Assembly: GCF_014805625.2 (NCBI RefSeq)
Contig: NW_024003346.1
Span: 27,944 to 91,943, forward strand
Origin: Glossina fuscipes
Lineage: Eukaryota > Arthropoda > Insecta > Diptera > Glossinidae
Direction: 5' to 3'
Length of the DNA stretch: 64,000 nucleotides
Positions 21,026 through 33,737 of the stretch are shown here, in pieces; the stretch's first letter is position 1; each line of letters starts with the position of its first letter. The translations under genes were made by a program, and so were the position numbers. The notes beneath the pieces were generated by a model that worked only from the letters and a program-made list of their open reading frames with translations, was not told the origin of the DNA and did not search any database.

Positions 21026-24000
21026 TGCCACAAATTCTAGGTATTTTATAGTGAAAATTATGACACAAACTAGTGATTCGACATAAAAATTTACAGTGAT
21101 TATTTTGGGAAGGATATGTGTATATATCAACAAGCCATAATTTTTTATATTAGCTGTTGAAGTTAAGTGAGGAATTGTATTAAGCGATGGTATGAGGGTA
21201 TGCAATAGTTTGACGTTACTCAAATATAGCGTGTTGTTGCTTGTTATATAAATTTTTAATCGATCAACAGCAGCAGATAAAACTTTTTAAAAATATATTC
21301 TCATGACTTTCTTTTAGTTTGATCTAATAGCTCTTCTAACTCCTGCTGACTCTTCAAGTTCTTAGGATCTGCGATAAAATCGTGGTAGAATTTTTTAACT
21401 TTAAAAATTAGCTCGGGTGTCTTTTAATGAAACAGCCTTTGATTATGTCCACTTAACTTGACCCTACGACAATCTATTGTCGCGATAATACCTGTACTTA
21501 TGCCAAAATGGAACAAGCGAGCAACGGCATGCAAAACAAAGCTACTGGCGATTTAAATAAATTAACTGCGCTTCGTTCTTAGACAGTAGGCATAAGTGAA
21601 CGCAGTGAAGTACAGCATATTTTACGCTAAGATCTGGAAATGTGCGTTAGTAGTATGAACTAAAACTGAAAGATCTTAGGTGTTCATTGTAAAGACCAAG
21701 TTGGCATGTATAAGACCACAAGGCAAAAAGCTATAAGAAATGCAATAACATCCGCAAAAGTGGAATTATTTGTTGACTAATTCATATCGAAAGTTTTTGA
21801 AAAATCAATCCTTAACCTTTGGTGACAAGCGTTAATAAATCCTTAGTAACTAGTGATTGCAATAAGACTTAGCACCCTGTCTAATGAATCGAGCAGCTTC
21901 CATTAGGTGGTTCATTGATAAGTATTTTAGCCCATCATCAGAATTTCAATCGTTTACTAAAAAATCCCGGGAAGATGTTCAGATTTAAACGTCAGATAGA
22001 TTAGAGAATATCAAGGTATACCTCCTGAATATACAAGCAAAAAAATAAAAAAAAATTTATTATAATCGCAAATTACTGATCTTAAGGAAGTGAAAAAGTG
22101 CTAGAAAAAGGAATGAAATGAGAAACGGTTAATACAATCGTAAAAACAACTTAGTAATATTCTAATCTAGGTAAACGTAGACTATAGTTTTATTGTAATG
22201 ATTTATCTAATGAATTCTGCGCACAAGCTTTAGCTATTAAACTATCTGCATTCCAAAGCTACTGAAATTGATAAGTTTTTTATGATTGTTTGTAACACTT
22301 GCTCGTTGATACAGTTATATCTACGGACGCAAAGCTCATGAATAACTAAACGATCGCACAGAATCGTAAGAATACATTTACGCGGAACGTGAAGATTAAA
22401 TATAAGATAAAACGGGAGTTTGGAGCACAGATTATAATACATTTGTTAATCGTAAGTGGTAATTATATTATATAGTCTTTTTTATTATTGAATCGAAAAA
22501 ATATGATAAACAAATTCATAAATAAGATTTTAAACAAGGTTGCAGACATGAAACTGCGACATGGTATCAAACGGCAATTTGTTATTAAGCTGGCCGACAA
22601 GAAGTAGGCAGAGAGCGGTGCAATACAAATAAGTGAAAACAAAGGAGCTTAAGCGTAACTATACAAATACAAATATATAAGCATGTGCATGGGTAAGCAC
22701 GCTTATGTGCCTATGCACATAAGGTTTTACTTTTTTTAAGTTGTGTAGAAAAACATATAACTAAATCAGTTTTATGTATTTAAAAAAAATGCGGTTTTTC
22801 ACTAAGCACCGCAAAACAGAAGAACCAACTACTGACCAGCAGCTAAGCTAAGCTAGCGAATAATAATTCTATGCCACAACATGATGATGACGTAGATAAT
22901 GACGGCTCAGGCTCAGGCGGAGACGACAAAAATGTGTTAAGGAGCTAAGACAAACTATGTCAGATAGATATTCAAATATGGAAAGCTCTTACTAGCACTA
23001 CGGATGGAGTTCAATCAACCCTTTATCTGTTCATAAGAACACTAAGGTTTGGTGACTATTAGGATTATGTTAAACGAATACATCGAAGTTGTTGTTTTTA
23101 TAGCATGCTATGTGTCTTTTCTAAATAAGGCGAGCAAGAAGTTTGTTTGGGAAAATACTTTGTTAAAAAATAATTTTTTTTTCAATTAATTTTCTTTGCA
23201 GTATGTTTTTATTTTTACTACAAATTGTGACACAAACACTTATGCAAATATATACAAAGAATAAATAATAGTACTGCTATGTATTAAATCACCACAAATA
23301 GTTGTCAACACTACTGATAAATAAATTGACTGACTGGAAAGATGAAGAGCACACAACAATAAAATTTACACAAAATCCAAACTCAATTCATTTATTTTAT
23401 TACACACACAATTACCCCTGTCTGTCCACTACTGACACAAGTAATCAACTATGCATGCATATAAACTTTAAAATAATTGGCTTGTTATATGGCACTTGAT
23501 ATTATTGTTGTATGCTATAACTTCCCAGTCAGGCAGCTAACATCCAATATGTCTGTCAAGCCTCTCTGTACTTTTAATATTCCAAGCAATTAATTCGTTT
23601 TTTAATACATCTTAATTGAATTTAATTGCATTCCATTTGTTTTTCTTTCGTTTTAACATATTCTGTGATTACATCGTTTTGCCTTTCTGATATTCTCCTT
23701 CGCTTCTTCTTGTACAATTTTTAAGTGTCACTTGCGCATTTTTTCACTCACATAATAATCGATTTGATTTTTTCTTGTTTTTTTTTTTAATTTTATACGC
23801 ACCTATATATATTTCTTATTTTTTAATTTTTTTGCACATAAAAGAAAAGTCAGTAAACTTCTTTCGTTCAGATGTTAAAATTTTGCATCTATTTTTTTAT
23901 AAAGATGACATTTGTATAGAGCTTTCGGTTTCGGTATTTTCGATTTGCTTTTTGTGTATATTTTTCAATTATTTTTTTAAAATTATTTTATTAATAATCA

Positions 24001-24265
24001 CGTAAATTTTTGTTTCGTTTTACACGAGAAATGGGAAGAAAATCGTTAAGAAATGTACACATAGCGCTGCCAGAGTTCAGAATCGTTTCTACTTTAAGGT
24101 GATATACGATTTTTTATGTAGAGATGAGATATTCAGGGTTGTTTTTATTTCAACACATATTTATAATTTTACTTTCTTTCCTTAGTTTTTGCTGAACAAA
24201 TTTAAATTCATTCACGTTAGATTATAACATACGTTTATGCGAGCGCTACAAATGTAAAGCCAATA
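21026..24265. other. Intergenic DNA, no gene recognised
   Basis: AT-rich with scattered short frames. A 25-codon frame at 22872-22949 encodes an Asp/Gly/Ser-rich peptide and could be part of an untranslated exon or chance. Nothing else stands out. Confidence 0.4.
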
Positions 24266-25020
24266 GTGGAGTCTCCGATTTTTGTGAATAAGAAATGTTT
24301 TTGTGAAATGAATTATACACATACAGCTGAAAAAACTATGGCTTTAATTTTACTAGTATTTAACTTTAAGTTATTGGAATCGTTACAGAAATTGATACGA
24401 TCTCTAATTGATACACTGGACACTCTGCCACCTGAACACAGTAAATTGTTCGTGGAGAGGTGCAGTCTAATGTGATCAGCTATTAAGCGTTCCAGTACCT
24501 TCGACAAAGAAGGAAGGAGAGTAATTGGACGGAAAACTTGAGGAAGGACTAAAAGCCACTTTTTCCTAATAGGTGTTACTACCGCCGCTGTCTAACTGTT
24601 GTGGAATGAGCACGTAGTTATAATCAGATTTAAAACATGGGTCAGAGGCAGAATGATGTCTGGAATAATTAGTTTCAAAAACTTGACGTTAATTTTATCA
24701 TGACCAAAAGTGTTCAATTTAATGAAGTGTATAGACTGTCACACCTCTTCACCTCCGGGACCCCTAAACTCAAACGTACCGTTATGCCGATGCAGCGCTT
24801 CCTGATTCACAAGTAATCTCCGATTCCATGAACAATATTTGGGACTCAAAATGTATGGATAGACTTCAAAAAGAATTGGGCTCTTCCTTGTGCCAATATT
24901 CCGTAAATTTTTCCAAAGAGCTTTCGGAGGAAGATTGGGATTAAGCTCTTTACAATACCCTCGTCGCTTTAAACACCGCGTGATATAGTGCACACTATTC
25001 CTATACCTCAGGAAGCCTCA
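24266..25020 (-). pseudogene. Non-LTR retrotransposon RT remnant (Jockey/CR1-like)
   Basis: Minus-strand translation in several frames gives, in order, a pre-RT linker (LNPNLPPKALWKNLRNIGT, near 24900), the RT entry region (HDKINVKFLKLIIPDIILPL, near 24690, then VTPIRKKW) and RT box 3 (LSKVLERLIADHI, near 24490). The series ends at a SKIKAIVFS-like block near 24330, skipping most of the palm. Frameshifts and stops occur throughout. The layout is that of Jockey/CR1-type LINE ORF2. The region up to about 26200 may include its endonuclease or ORF1, but I could not confirm that. Confidence 0.65.
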
Positions 25021-26299
25021 GTGAGCCTAAATGGGAAGCCGACCCATTACCGAGTTTAATAGCCGTTCTGACTTCGGACGAATACCAAGACGGCTTAGAG
25101 GGACATGTCTTAATATATTATCATTCATATCAGTTCTATGCAAAAAATCATCACAAAAAACGCGAGAGGAGGCAAAATTCAGTCCTTCCATATTGATAGA
25201 TTCAAAATTCTTACACTTGAAAGCTACATTGAGAAAATAGATCTGCAGATATGTCTTTATATGTCAGTGCTAATGCTACCTCGTGAATTTTTTCGCAATT
25301 TCTTTTACCGGTTTAAACGTTAGTTTGAGAGCCCAAGTACCAGAGAGAACTACATACATGAAGAATGACGTGCGAACATATTCACCAGAGTTATCTGTAT
25401 TTCATTGAGTCAACAACTGGAAACATATGTCAATGACCTTTACAACAGGCAAACATTGACCATAAAAGGAAATGCTACCACTTCTGTCAGTATGTGTTTT
25501 TAGGTGATATTATAACCAGCAATTTGAGAAAACCTACTGTCAATCTTTGGCTTGAATCGTGTCTTCTTTCCGTAGACAACGTCAATTGCTAAGGTGTGGC
25601 AAGTAATCAATCTTAGGTTTGTTGAAACTAAATGCATTCACAAATGCGACGCTTTTCCCCACCCACAGACAATGTGCCATCTGCCTAAACCTCAGTAAAT
25701 GAAGACCTCTTTCCATCACAGCGCTGCAGTTTATCCTGTCCTGTTTAGATATTGCATATATTCTTATGATTTTACTCTCCCCTAGATTCGAGTTCTGATT
25801 TCTTAGATTGTCAACCAGTACCTCTTTACTATAACTGAAGTTTATGTCAATTAGTTTAAATCACTTGCTTGGTACCACAATGTCGTAATCACCTGGTATA
25901 ATTGCCTTAGCATTTTGCTTTTCCTCACTGTCATTGCAATCTATCATGACCGCGCCATTGCTCGTGCAGCGCACATTATTCAATTTTCAACGACTTCGGG
26001 TCTACATTCGGTTTTATTATCACAGGCGCATCAGAACTATTCACCGGAACCTTCACAACCTTTGCGAAAATCGGTTGCTTAGTTGGGACAAGGTTTCATC
26101 TTTTCCTTGAACTTGTCACTCACGTCCCACCGCTTCCTAATTTCTTTGCCATTTATTTCTCCCAATCTTCCTTCCTCCATCAATGTAAGAATTTTGCTAT
26201 AGATAAAGTTCGCGCTAAACCCTATTTTCTGGTTAAATAATAATAAATTTTTATAATCGGATCTAAGCGTAATGGCAAATGAAAATTACTATCTTAAGT
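25021..26299. other. Probable continuation of the decayed LINE, not resolved
   Basis: Moderate GC content and short broken frames on both strands. It lies upstream of the RT remnant in its orientation, so it may be its 5' half. No motif was convincingly identified. Confidence 0.3.
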
Positions 26300-26307
26300 T
26301 ATCGATA
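26300..26307. promoter_or_regulatory. DRE-like motif TATCGATA upstream of Nubpl
   Basis: A perfect palindromic TATCGATA lies 140 bp before the proposed Nubpl start codon. In Drosophila this is the core of the DREF-bound DNA replication-related element, common at housekeeping promoters. Function here is inferred from position. Confidence 0.5.
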
Positions 26308-26446
26308 ATTGATTATATTTTTAATAAGAAATAATGTCCAGAAAACTTAGCAGCCCTGTTTAAGAAATATTATAAAAAGAAAAAAACTTTTCTAGATAAT
26401 ACTTATTTTAAGATAACATATGGATATAGTTTAGAATTAATTTTAA

Positions 26447-27447
26447 ATGTCTTCACTATCAAGAAGAACGAAATCTCTCGACTTGTTCTTGCAAAAAGTA
26501 AGTTGCTTCCTTGCTTAATTCCAAATTATTTGGGAGCCGAATTTTGAAATAGCGTTTTTTAGCTACCAAACCTCTTGACGAAATGTAATCTGACAAGCAA
26601 GATAAAAAAAAATTACACAGTGCGCCAACAGATTCTCATGGCTAGAGGATTGCCCGATAGGTCTGCCTTGCCTGGTGTTGAAGATATAGTGGTGGTGGCA
26701 TCTGGAAAGGGAGGTGTGGGGAAATCCACCGTTTCAGTTAACTTAGCTGTTAGCTTGGCCAACATGGGCATTAGAACAGGTTTACTTGATGGTGATATAT
26801 TTGGCCCATCATTGCCATTGATGATGAATATCCGTGAACAGCCACTACTCGATGATAACAACCGAATTGTACCTCCAGTTAATTATGGAGTGAAGTGTTT
26901 ATCTATTGGCTTATTAACAGAACAAAATAAAGCAATCATTTGGCGTGGCCCTTTAGTGATGTCAGCTTTACAACGTCTATTAAAAGGAGCTGTTTGGGGG
27001 CCCTTAGATATACTAATTGTGGACACTCCGCCTGGAACTGGCGATGTACATTTATCTTTATCCCAAAATGTTCCTTTATCGGGAGTAGTACTAGTCAGTA
27101 CACCGCAAGTAGCCGCGTTGCAAGTTGCCGCCCGGGGTGCGCAAATGTATAAAACTTTTGGCATTCCTTTGTTGGGTTTAATCGAAAATATGAGTTATGC
27201 AGTTTGTGGTAATTGCCAAAATAGTTTCGAAATATACGGAAATACTACAGAAACATATGTGGATCAAATGCAAACCAAAGTTCTGGCCTCTCTACCTTTG
27301 GACGCTACTATAACGGGTTGTTGCGATGCCGGTGTGCCAGTCGTTTTGCAACATAAAACTTCTGTTTATGCTAAAAGTTTTCAGAATTTAGCCAAAGAAA
27401 TAGTGAAACTTTTGGAAAGGCAGAAACAAGAAATTAAGAAGGAATAA
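26447..27447 (+). CDS. Nubpl: Nubpl/Ind1: mitochondrial Fe-S P-loop NTPase for complex I
   Basis: Two exons, 26447-26497 and 26563-27447, with a 65-bp GT-AG intron in phase 0, giving 311 residues (human NUBPL has about 320). The short first exon adds a basic, serine/leucine-rich N-terminus suited to mitochondrial import. The Mrp/NBP35 core follows: deviant Walker A GKGGVGKST, DGDIFGPS switch region, and IVDTPPGTGD Walker B. A CGNC pair after MSY corresponds to the CXXC that bridges a 4Fe-4S cluster in the dimer. The protein delivers Fe-S clusters to respiratory complex I. It is the counterpart of Drosophila CG3262. It converges with Fcf2, with 113 bp between stop codons. The start is the first ATG that splices in frame. 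Confidence 0.93.
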
Positions 27448-27560
27448 TTATAAAAACAAGAGTTTCGCTTTAAGTCAAATTTAATATTCTATTTTTCTTT
27501 CTCTCAAAACAATATGTGCCGTCATTTAAAATTGGGTTCCATTAAAAACGGAAGCTTTTG

Positions 27561-29048
27561 TTAGTTATTCTTTTTTAGCTTTCTCATTGCTTTTGTGGCT
27601 TCGCGATGGGCGTAATTCTCTTTCCGCTTAACGATTTCATTATATTTACGCTTTGTGTACATTTGAGCCTCTGAATCAGCTAAGAGTTCATCCATCAAAC
27701 TACGTCTCTTATGCTTACGAACGTCACACTCCCTATCATATAAAGGGGAATACTGCACAGTACCAACCTGAATAAAAATGTTTTCAATATATGCAAAAAT
27801 TTGGAAGGTAACGATTTACTTACTTGGAAATATTTAGGCAAAACTTTTAAATCATTTTTCTTATAGAAATGTTTAGAATCTAACACAGAACGCATCTTCA
27901 ATATCTTTAAATCATTTTCTACTTCTTCGGTTGTTTCAGGAGCGGACATGTTGAACCAATCCTTGCCTTTAGTTTTTGAACGTTCAATCTGCCAACGAAA
28001 AGAAAAAATTTGTAATATAAAAATGCATTTACATTTATAATATTTTCTCTATCTATTAAAATCAGCTTACTAAAGACGTCATCAATGGAAGTCTTCCCAA
28101 CATTTTAATGTCAGCAATTCTTGGTTAATTAAGTTAAAAAGTTAAAATTTGCAATCATTTGCAATATTGTTTGCCTTAATTAAATCGTTTAAATAAAACT
28201 TGCAAATGAACGACAGTCTAAATAGAGGCTCTTGAATATACCGCTGGCCTTACAGTAATTATTGGAAACTTTTAATATAATTTCTAAGATTACAACGGTT
28301 GAAAGTTTAGAAAACAGTTGTTGTTGTTGTTAAACTTACAAATTGAGTCCGACATTTTAAATAATGTTGGGAAAGAAATCGTGATTAATTATTTCAAGCA
28401 ACAGCTTTATGATGTCGAATATTACATCATCTTAGAAAAAGGAACAAGTCTATTAACTGCAGAGATATAAGAGCTTACCTTGTTCAATTCACGTCGCTTT
28501 CTGGTATTTACAACGCTAGGTAATTCCTTCAATTTCTCCAAACCCGATACCATACTTGATTTACCCATAATTTTGGCAACATCAGTTTTAGTTAATTGAT
28601 CATCATTATGTCTGCCGGTAGTTTCATTAAAATCCGAGTGGTCTAGATCCACTAAATACCGTAGTTTTTGTTTATTATTTATATGATATGAGGTACATGC
28701 TAAACGTTCTATGCAGAGGTCCAATGCTTCTTCTATTTTGGATGGTTTCCTTAAAGTGATTGCCAGTGTTGAATCTATAATGTCTCCAACGTCTACATTA
28801 GGAAGTGGTAGACCTAAGAACATAAAAAGACGTTGAAAGAATTCGGAGCAGAGACTCACAAAACAGTTCTTACCGTATAGATCTTGCTCTGTCACATCTT
28901 CATCATCACATGAGGTCGATCTTTCTGCATCAGTGGGATGATCAATAGCCAGTAGTAGTTTACCTTTTGGTATATTATGCGTCGTTTTCAGAGCGTCAGT
29001 TTTTAAAAGCTCTATATCTCCGGCTGTGTCTAAAATAAAGTAGGGCAT
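27561..29048 (-). CDS. Fcf2: Fcf2/DNTTIP2: nucleolar pre-rRNA processing factor
   Basis: Three exons on the minus strand: 29048-28479, 27988-27824 and 27767-27561, with introns of 490 and 56 bp, giving 313 residues. The N-terminal 190 residues are acidic and poorly conserved. The Fcf2 domain occupies exons 2-3: KGKDWFNMSAPE, LDSKHFYKKND, PKYFQVGTV across the second splice, then RRSLMDELLADSE and KRKYNEI. The domain spans both introns in frame, which supports the model. Yeast Fcf2 acts in 18S rRNA processing (sites A0-A2) and human DNTTIP2 is its nucleolar counterpart. The end is lysine-rich. It is divergent from Tif-IA (477 bp apart), another ribosome-production gene. Confidence 0.92.
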
Positions 29049-29525
29049 CTTTAATTTATTTTTTACGCTAATTTTTGCCTTTATATGCTTTGCTATATAT
29101 TTTAAAAATTTCTTTTTAAGTCAGAAGAAATCACGCGTTTTTCATACGAAAATGTTAAAATCACCTGATATCAAACAAACACATCTGTTCTCTCGATGTT
29201 GACTGAACATAAACACCAACTTGTCGAATTGGCAATCATAGATGCTACTGCATATAAATTTTTTTTTTTTTATGGTTAAAATGAAAACGTGCGAACGTTG
29301 GCGTAAGATTAACATATAATCGAGAGGAAGTTGCAGACAGTAATTTATTGACAAATAATTCAAAAATCATAATTAGAACTGGTATTTAAATAATTTTCTC
29401 AAAAATTTTCCAGCAAACAGACAATTACAAGCCGACTGTCGCATAAAAAGAAGTATGTTTTATTGGAAGCGCTATCCTTTTTTACGACTTGTTTTAAAAT
29501 TTTAGATTAATTATTTGATGCTACA
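29049..29525. promoter_or_regulatory. Bidirectional promoter region of Fcf2 and Tif-IA
   Basis: The 477 bp between the two divergent start codons must hold both promoters and 5' UTRs. It is AT-rich, with a T/A homopolymer run near 29257-29270, no clear TATA box and no perfect DRE. Shared control is inferred from geometry and shared function. Confidence 0.55.
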
Positions 29526-32500
29526 ATGGCTTTTAATACCAATAAGTCTGAATATAGCCTTCAGACAACCCAAACAAATCTCACATCTATTTTAAAATCG
29601 TACCAGCCCACAGAAAGAGAAAAAGCTAAAAGCACAGTCATCAATAGAGTACGTTTTGAAATGCCAAAACAAAAGGGCTTACTCTTTGCGGTAAAAGAGG
29701 TAGAGGAAAGTCAAAATTATGCTGCTATAGATGAATTTGTGGCTTTCTTAACGGATAACTTTTTGCATGTAAGCCAATAACGGAGATTTATTTCAGATCG
29801 TGTGTTTAATGTTTCTTTTTAATCTATACGTGTAAGGATCATGAATTTTTAAATATCTTTCATGACGCTCTCTCCCTTTGTAATCAATTAACCGCGAAAT
29901 ACACCCCATTGGTAGAAGCTTTGCTTGCGTTGTCGTGGAATAAGCGTTCGACTGAAGTTGTAAAAGCATACAGTGAATTTTGCCTTGACATTTTAGTGGC
30001 TCACAATAACTATTTATCATTCGCTGTAAGGAAATTGATCAGTTTATGGATACCAAGTGAACCAAATAAAGAGACAAGCTTAAATAGTGAAATATCGAAT
30101 GAGTTGCAGGTTATACACCAGTTATTGGAAAAAATTCTTAATGCTATACCTATGGCATTCGATGCTATTCTAGACGCGATTGAATCGTTATTTCCCTATT
30201 ATAAAAGGTCTTCGTATATTAGTTATATTCATAACTTGCTAAAGCTGTTAGAGTATAAACCGATATTTACAGAGTACATAATACAATTATTAATGGAAAA
30301 GTGAGTAGTGGACAAACAGGGAAAAATTGTTTAAGTAATCTAAAATATTTTGTTCTCCTTCAGACTGGCTATTTTAGATGTAAATGCTCCACGCCACGAA
30401 ATTGAAGATTTGGAAAGTGATGATGATAATGAAGAGAGTGAAGCAGGAGAAATATATAACGAAGTAATACCAAGGCATGAGAAAGGTAAATTCAATTTTC
30501 TTTGCGCTATACAAAATGTGGAAATATGTTATTACGTCGGATCGAATTAAGCCTTAGTTAGTGAATGCAATTTCCGTAACTACATTTTGGAAGTCACTTT
30601 TGCTTATAATATTTTCTCCGCATTGGTCCTAATTTTTTTACAAATTAATGGATAAAAAAGCGAAGTTCAATGTAGCTTCTGGTTTTCCCCCTACGTTTAG
30701 GTTATTACTAATAAAACTTCGCATATGTTGGGAATCTCGTTAAACACTTTCTTAAACTGTTTTATTTAATTCCTTAATACATACTTTCGACATATGCGGA
30801 ACTAAATAGATACAAACAACAACTACCAAGATTTTATTTAGAAACTCTCTATAGAGTCAATAAAATGATGAGAAGCTAAAAATATTAAAAGTCGTTTAAA
30901 AGCCTTAACCAGTTAGTAAACAGGAAACAGTTATGTGATGTATTAAATATCAATGCGTCTATCGCAGTTTTTTTTCTAATTCTATACGTTTCTCTTTTAG
31001 CTAAGAAAGAGGAGCAATCTATGAATCATCCAATAGCCAAAACGCTGGACATTAGTATGTTGGCAGTTTTCAATTTTCTTAAGAAAAGAAGTTCTTCAGA
31101 ATCATCAGAAAAAGAAACACTAAGCGACTCATTAAAGTTTCTACAAATTTTAATTAAAGCTTTCGATGCGGTTATTTTACCCATACATAATACGCATCAT
31201 GTCCAATTTTTGATATTCTATTATTGCAGTTTAAAGGTAAGTGCTTCTTTTTAAAACAGTGATTTTTCTTTAAATGATTGCAGCGCATAGTATAATCTCT
31301 AAAAGAACCAATCGAACATAACATCCAGTGAATCATAACATCCATAAACATTGAGAGAGCGCAATAACTATCCTCCGCTTTCAATAAATATCCTCGGAAA
31401 TTCTGTTAAATGGAAACATGCTCGGAAATTTTGTTAAAGTGATAAAAATACCCTCGGAAATTCTCTTAAAGTGACAAAAATATCCTGGGAAATTCTGTTA
31501 AATGGAAATATAATTCTGTAATAGAATTCTTTATTTGATGGAAGTGATCATTATCTCAAGTGATCTCTTAAGTGATGATTATTTCAATTTATTTCACTTG
31601 CATACTTATTTGTACCTTTTTTATTCTTTCTCATTTTTGATAATTACAAACAAGTATTGAAGCAACCAAGCTGGTTATGAAATTTGCTCTTGTCTTCTTT
31701 TTCCTTATTATAAAAAGTTACAATATGCTTTTCTTTCCAGCAAACTTTAAGCCAAGTTTTTTTAGCTTCTTTGTGGAACAAAGTTACAAATCCGAATTGC
31801 CCTGCGTTAATCAGACAGGCCTCCGTAGGATATTTATCCAGCTTTTTGGCACGATCTGCGTTTATTCACATAAAGTAAATATACAAAAAAAAATTTTTTT
31901 TGTTTCTTATTTTGAAAATTTTCTTTTCTTAGTATTATTAAGTTATATCTTAAAGAAATGTGCGACTGGTGTCAACAATATATCAAAGGCTCCGAACTAT
32001 CTCGGTCAAATGTTTCTTTGAAATCTAATTTGGTATTCTACTCCGTTTGTCAAGCTATTTTCTATATAATAGCTTTTCGTAGTCGAGATTTGACTGTGGA
32101 CAAGAAAAGTAATCCGTTCCTACTCACATTATAATAATTATTTCATAACCTATTCCATTTGAAGGTATTTTATTTCTGCAATCACTGCAATTAACAGCTC
32201 TGGTGACGTCTACTTACAACCCGTTACGAGTGTGTTTGCCGGCAGTGGCTACAGCTTTTGCCGGTGTTACGAGGGCTTACCAATTAGCTTATTGCCATGC
32301 TATTTTAGAACGTAATGCCCGTCGCAAACTAGCTACTATATATGCCAATGATACCGCTACGCCTGAAGAAATTCTAGACACATTTTTCCCTTTTGACCCT
32401 TATTTATTGAAAGTGTAAGTGACTATATTCTCGTCTAATATCTCCGTATTAAAATATTAATTTTTTAGCTCTGGTCAGCGTATATCACCGATTTACTTGC

Positions 32501-32688
32501 AATACCAGGCCAGCGATGCAGAAGAACGTTCTTCTCATTCTTTAACGCCTGAATCTATTAAAGCCTCAGATCGAAAACGAGGTCATCCTGAAACGTTGGG
32601 TGACCATGACGTTGATGATTTCCTGCCCGACGATAAGCGTCAAAAGTTAATAGATACGAAAGTAGATCAACCAAGACATTTATCTTAA
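29526..32688 (+). CDS. Tif-IA: Tif-IA/RRN3: RNA polymerase I initiation factor
   Basis: Eight exons: 29526-29768, 29837-30300, 30364-30485, 31001-31236, 31741-31874, 31933-32108, 32165-32414 and 32469-32688. Together they give 1845 nt, 614 residues, with every junction GT-AG and in phase (human RRN3 has 651). RRN3 hallmarks appear in order: FPYYKRSSYISYIHNLL, an acidic loop (DLESDDDNEESEAGE), LWNKVTNPNCPALIRQAS, YLSSFLARSAF, VFYSVCQAIFY, LQSLQLTALVTSTYNPLRV, CLPAVATAFAGVTRAYQLAY, and LDTFFPFDPYLLK. The factor binds Pol I and links it to the core promoter factor so rRNA transcription can start; growth signalling controls it by phosphorylation. The C-terminal tail is charged with a basic RKRGH patch. 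Intron 4 (504 bp) holds a minisatellite. Confidence 0.95.
31385..31510. repeat. Short tandem repeat in Tif-IA intron 4
   Basis: Four imperfect copies of a roughly 30-38 bp unit marked by CTCGGAAATTCTGTTAAA, with AGTGAYAAAAATA spacers. They start near 31391, 31420, 31452 and 31487. Confidence 0.8.
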
Positions 32689-32777
32689 TAAGTGAGCTGA
32701 TGAAGAGTTCAAATAATTCATTTTTATTTGTATGAATCACCAGGAACGTTCAGAAGATCTTTAAAACTTTTGTTTAG

Positions 32778-32805
32778 AATAAATTGTGCAAATTATTGCA
32801 ATAAA
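32778..32805 (+). terminator. Tif-IA polyadenylation signals
   Basis: Two AATAAA hexamers, at 32778-32783 and 32800-32805, lie 90-117 bp after the Tif-IA stop codon. Confidence 0.6.
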
Positions 32806-32829
32806 TAGTAACTTATTTTTTTAACATAT

Positions 32830-33735
32830 CCTGCAACATTTGTGCTTGCGCAGATATATACGGCGCCCAGAGGAACCACGTTTTATTATACGGATCGAGT
32901 CGAAATCGACCTAAGCTTGCTTATCTTTATTAAGCCTACAGGTCGTAATTTTTGAGACAATTTGATGAAATTGGGTGCGTAGTTTTGGGCCAAAGATGAA
33001 TCGGATCGCGCTATTTATGGACCATATTTGAATAATTGTTCCAAGTAAAGTGATGTGGTGATAATGGTGATCCACTGTTAAGTTCTTGTTCTTCCATATG
33101 CCTGAAAATACTTCCGGCCCTTTTTCATTGCTTTTTTCGCTTCTATTTAGAAAAAAATATTACGGCATTTCAAAATCAGATTTAATTCCTTTGAGTTGTA
33201 AAGAGTCTTCTTGGGCAGGGTACACTCAGCCAATCCAGGACTCTTTCCAAGAATATTTATAAAGATTACTTCGACCTTCGGTTTCGGTCTTACGGTTTTA
33301 TTTATTTAAATACAAGAAGATTACAGTATTTACGCGAATTTTAAGAGGCGTAGGAGGAAACCAGCGTGGTGACCCCGACTTTCCGTTAGAATTTTTTTCC
33401 TTTTTAGTATAACTTATACGAACGCTTGTTATCAGACTTCTCTTTTGGCATCGCGGGTTGCTAAAAAGAGACGAACACGTCGCGGATGTCATAGCAGCCT
33501 ACCTTGCCCCACAGGGCCGCTCGTCCGTCCCTAGTCGACTCATGTCAAAAAAAGAAAAATATCCATCAGCCCTATCATTCCTTCAAGGATGACGGCGAAG
33601 CCACACCTGTCATCCTCTATCCGTAACGGTCAAAAAAAATCCCTATCACTAAAAGTTAATTAGTTACGTCCGTGATTACTCACCTTCGGCTGCTATGACA
33701 CAATTGAAAGGCTGAGCGTGGTGCGGCACGGTGCT
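32830..33735. other. Non-coding region, possible LTR remnant
   Basis: No gene is recognised. A plus-strand TGGTGACCCCGAC at 33366-33378 resembles the primer-binding site of insect BEL/Pao elements as I recall it. The A/T-rich 32900-33360 before it could be a degraded LTR. No second LTR or pol was found, so this is only suggestive. Confidence 0.3.
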
Positions 33736-33737
33736 CG

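Noticed and set aside
26613..27164. Minus-strand frames of 82 and 93 codons
   Set aside because: Antisense shadows of the well-supported Nubpl coding exon.
33366..33378. BEL/Pao primer-binding site TGGTGACCCCGAC
   Set aside because: No flanking LTR pair or pol fragment was found, so it is only mentioned as a possible remnant.
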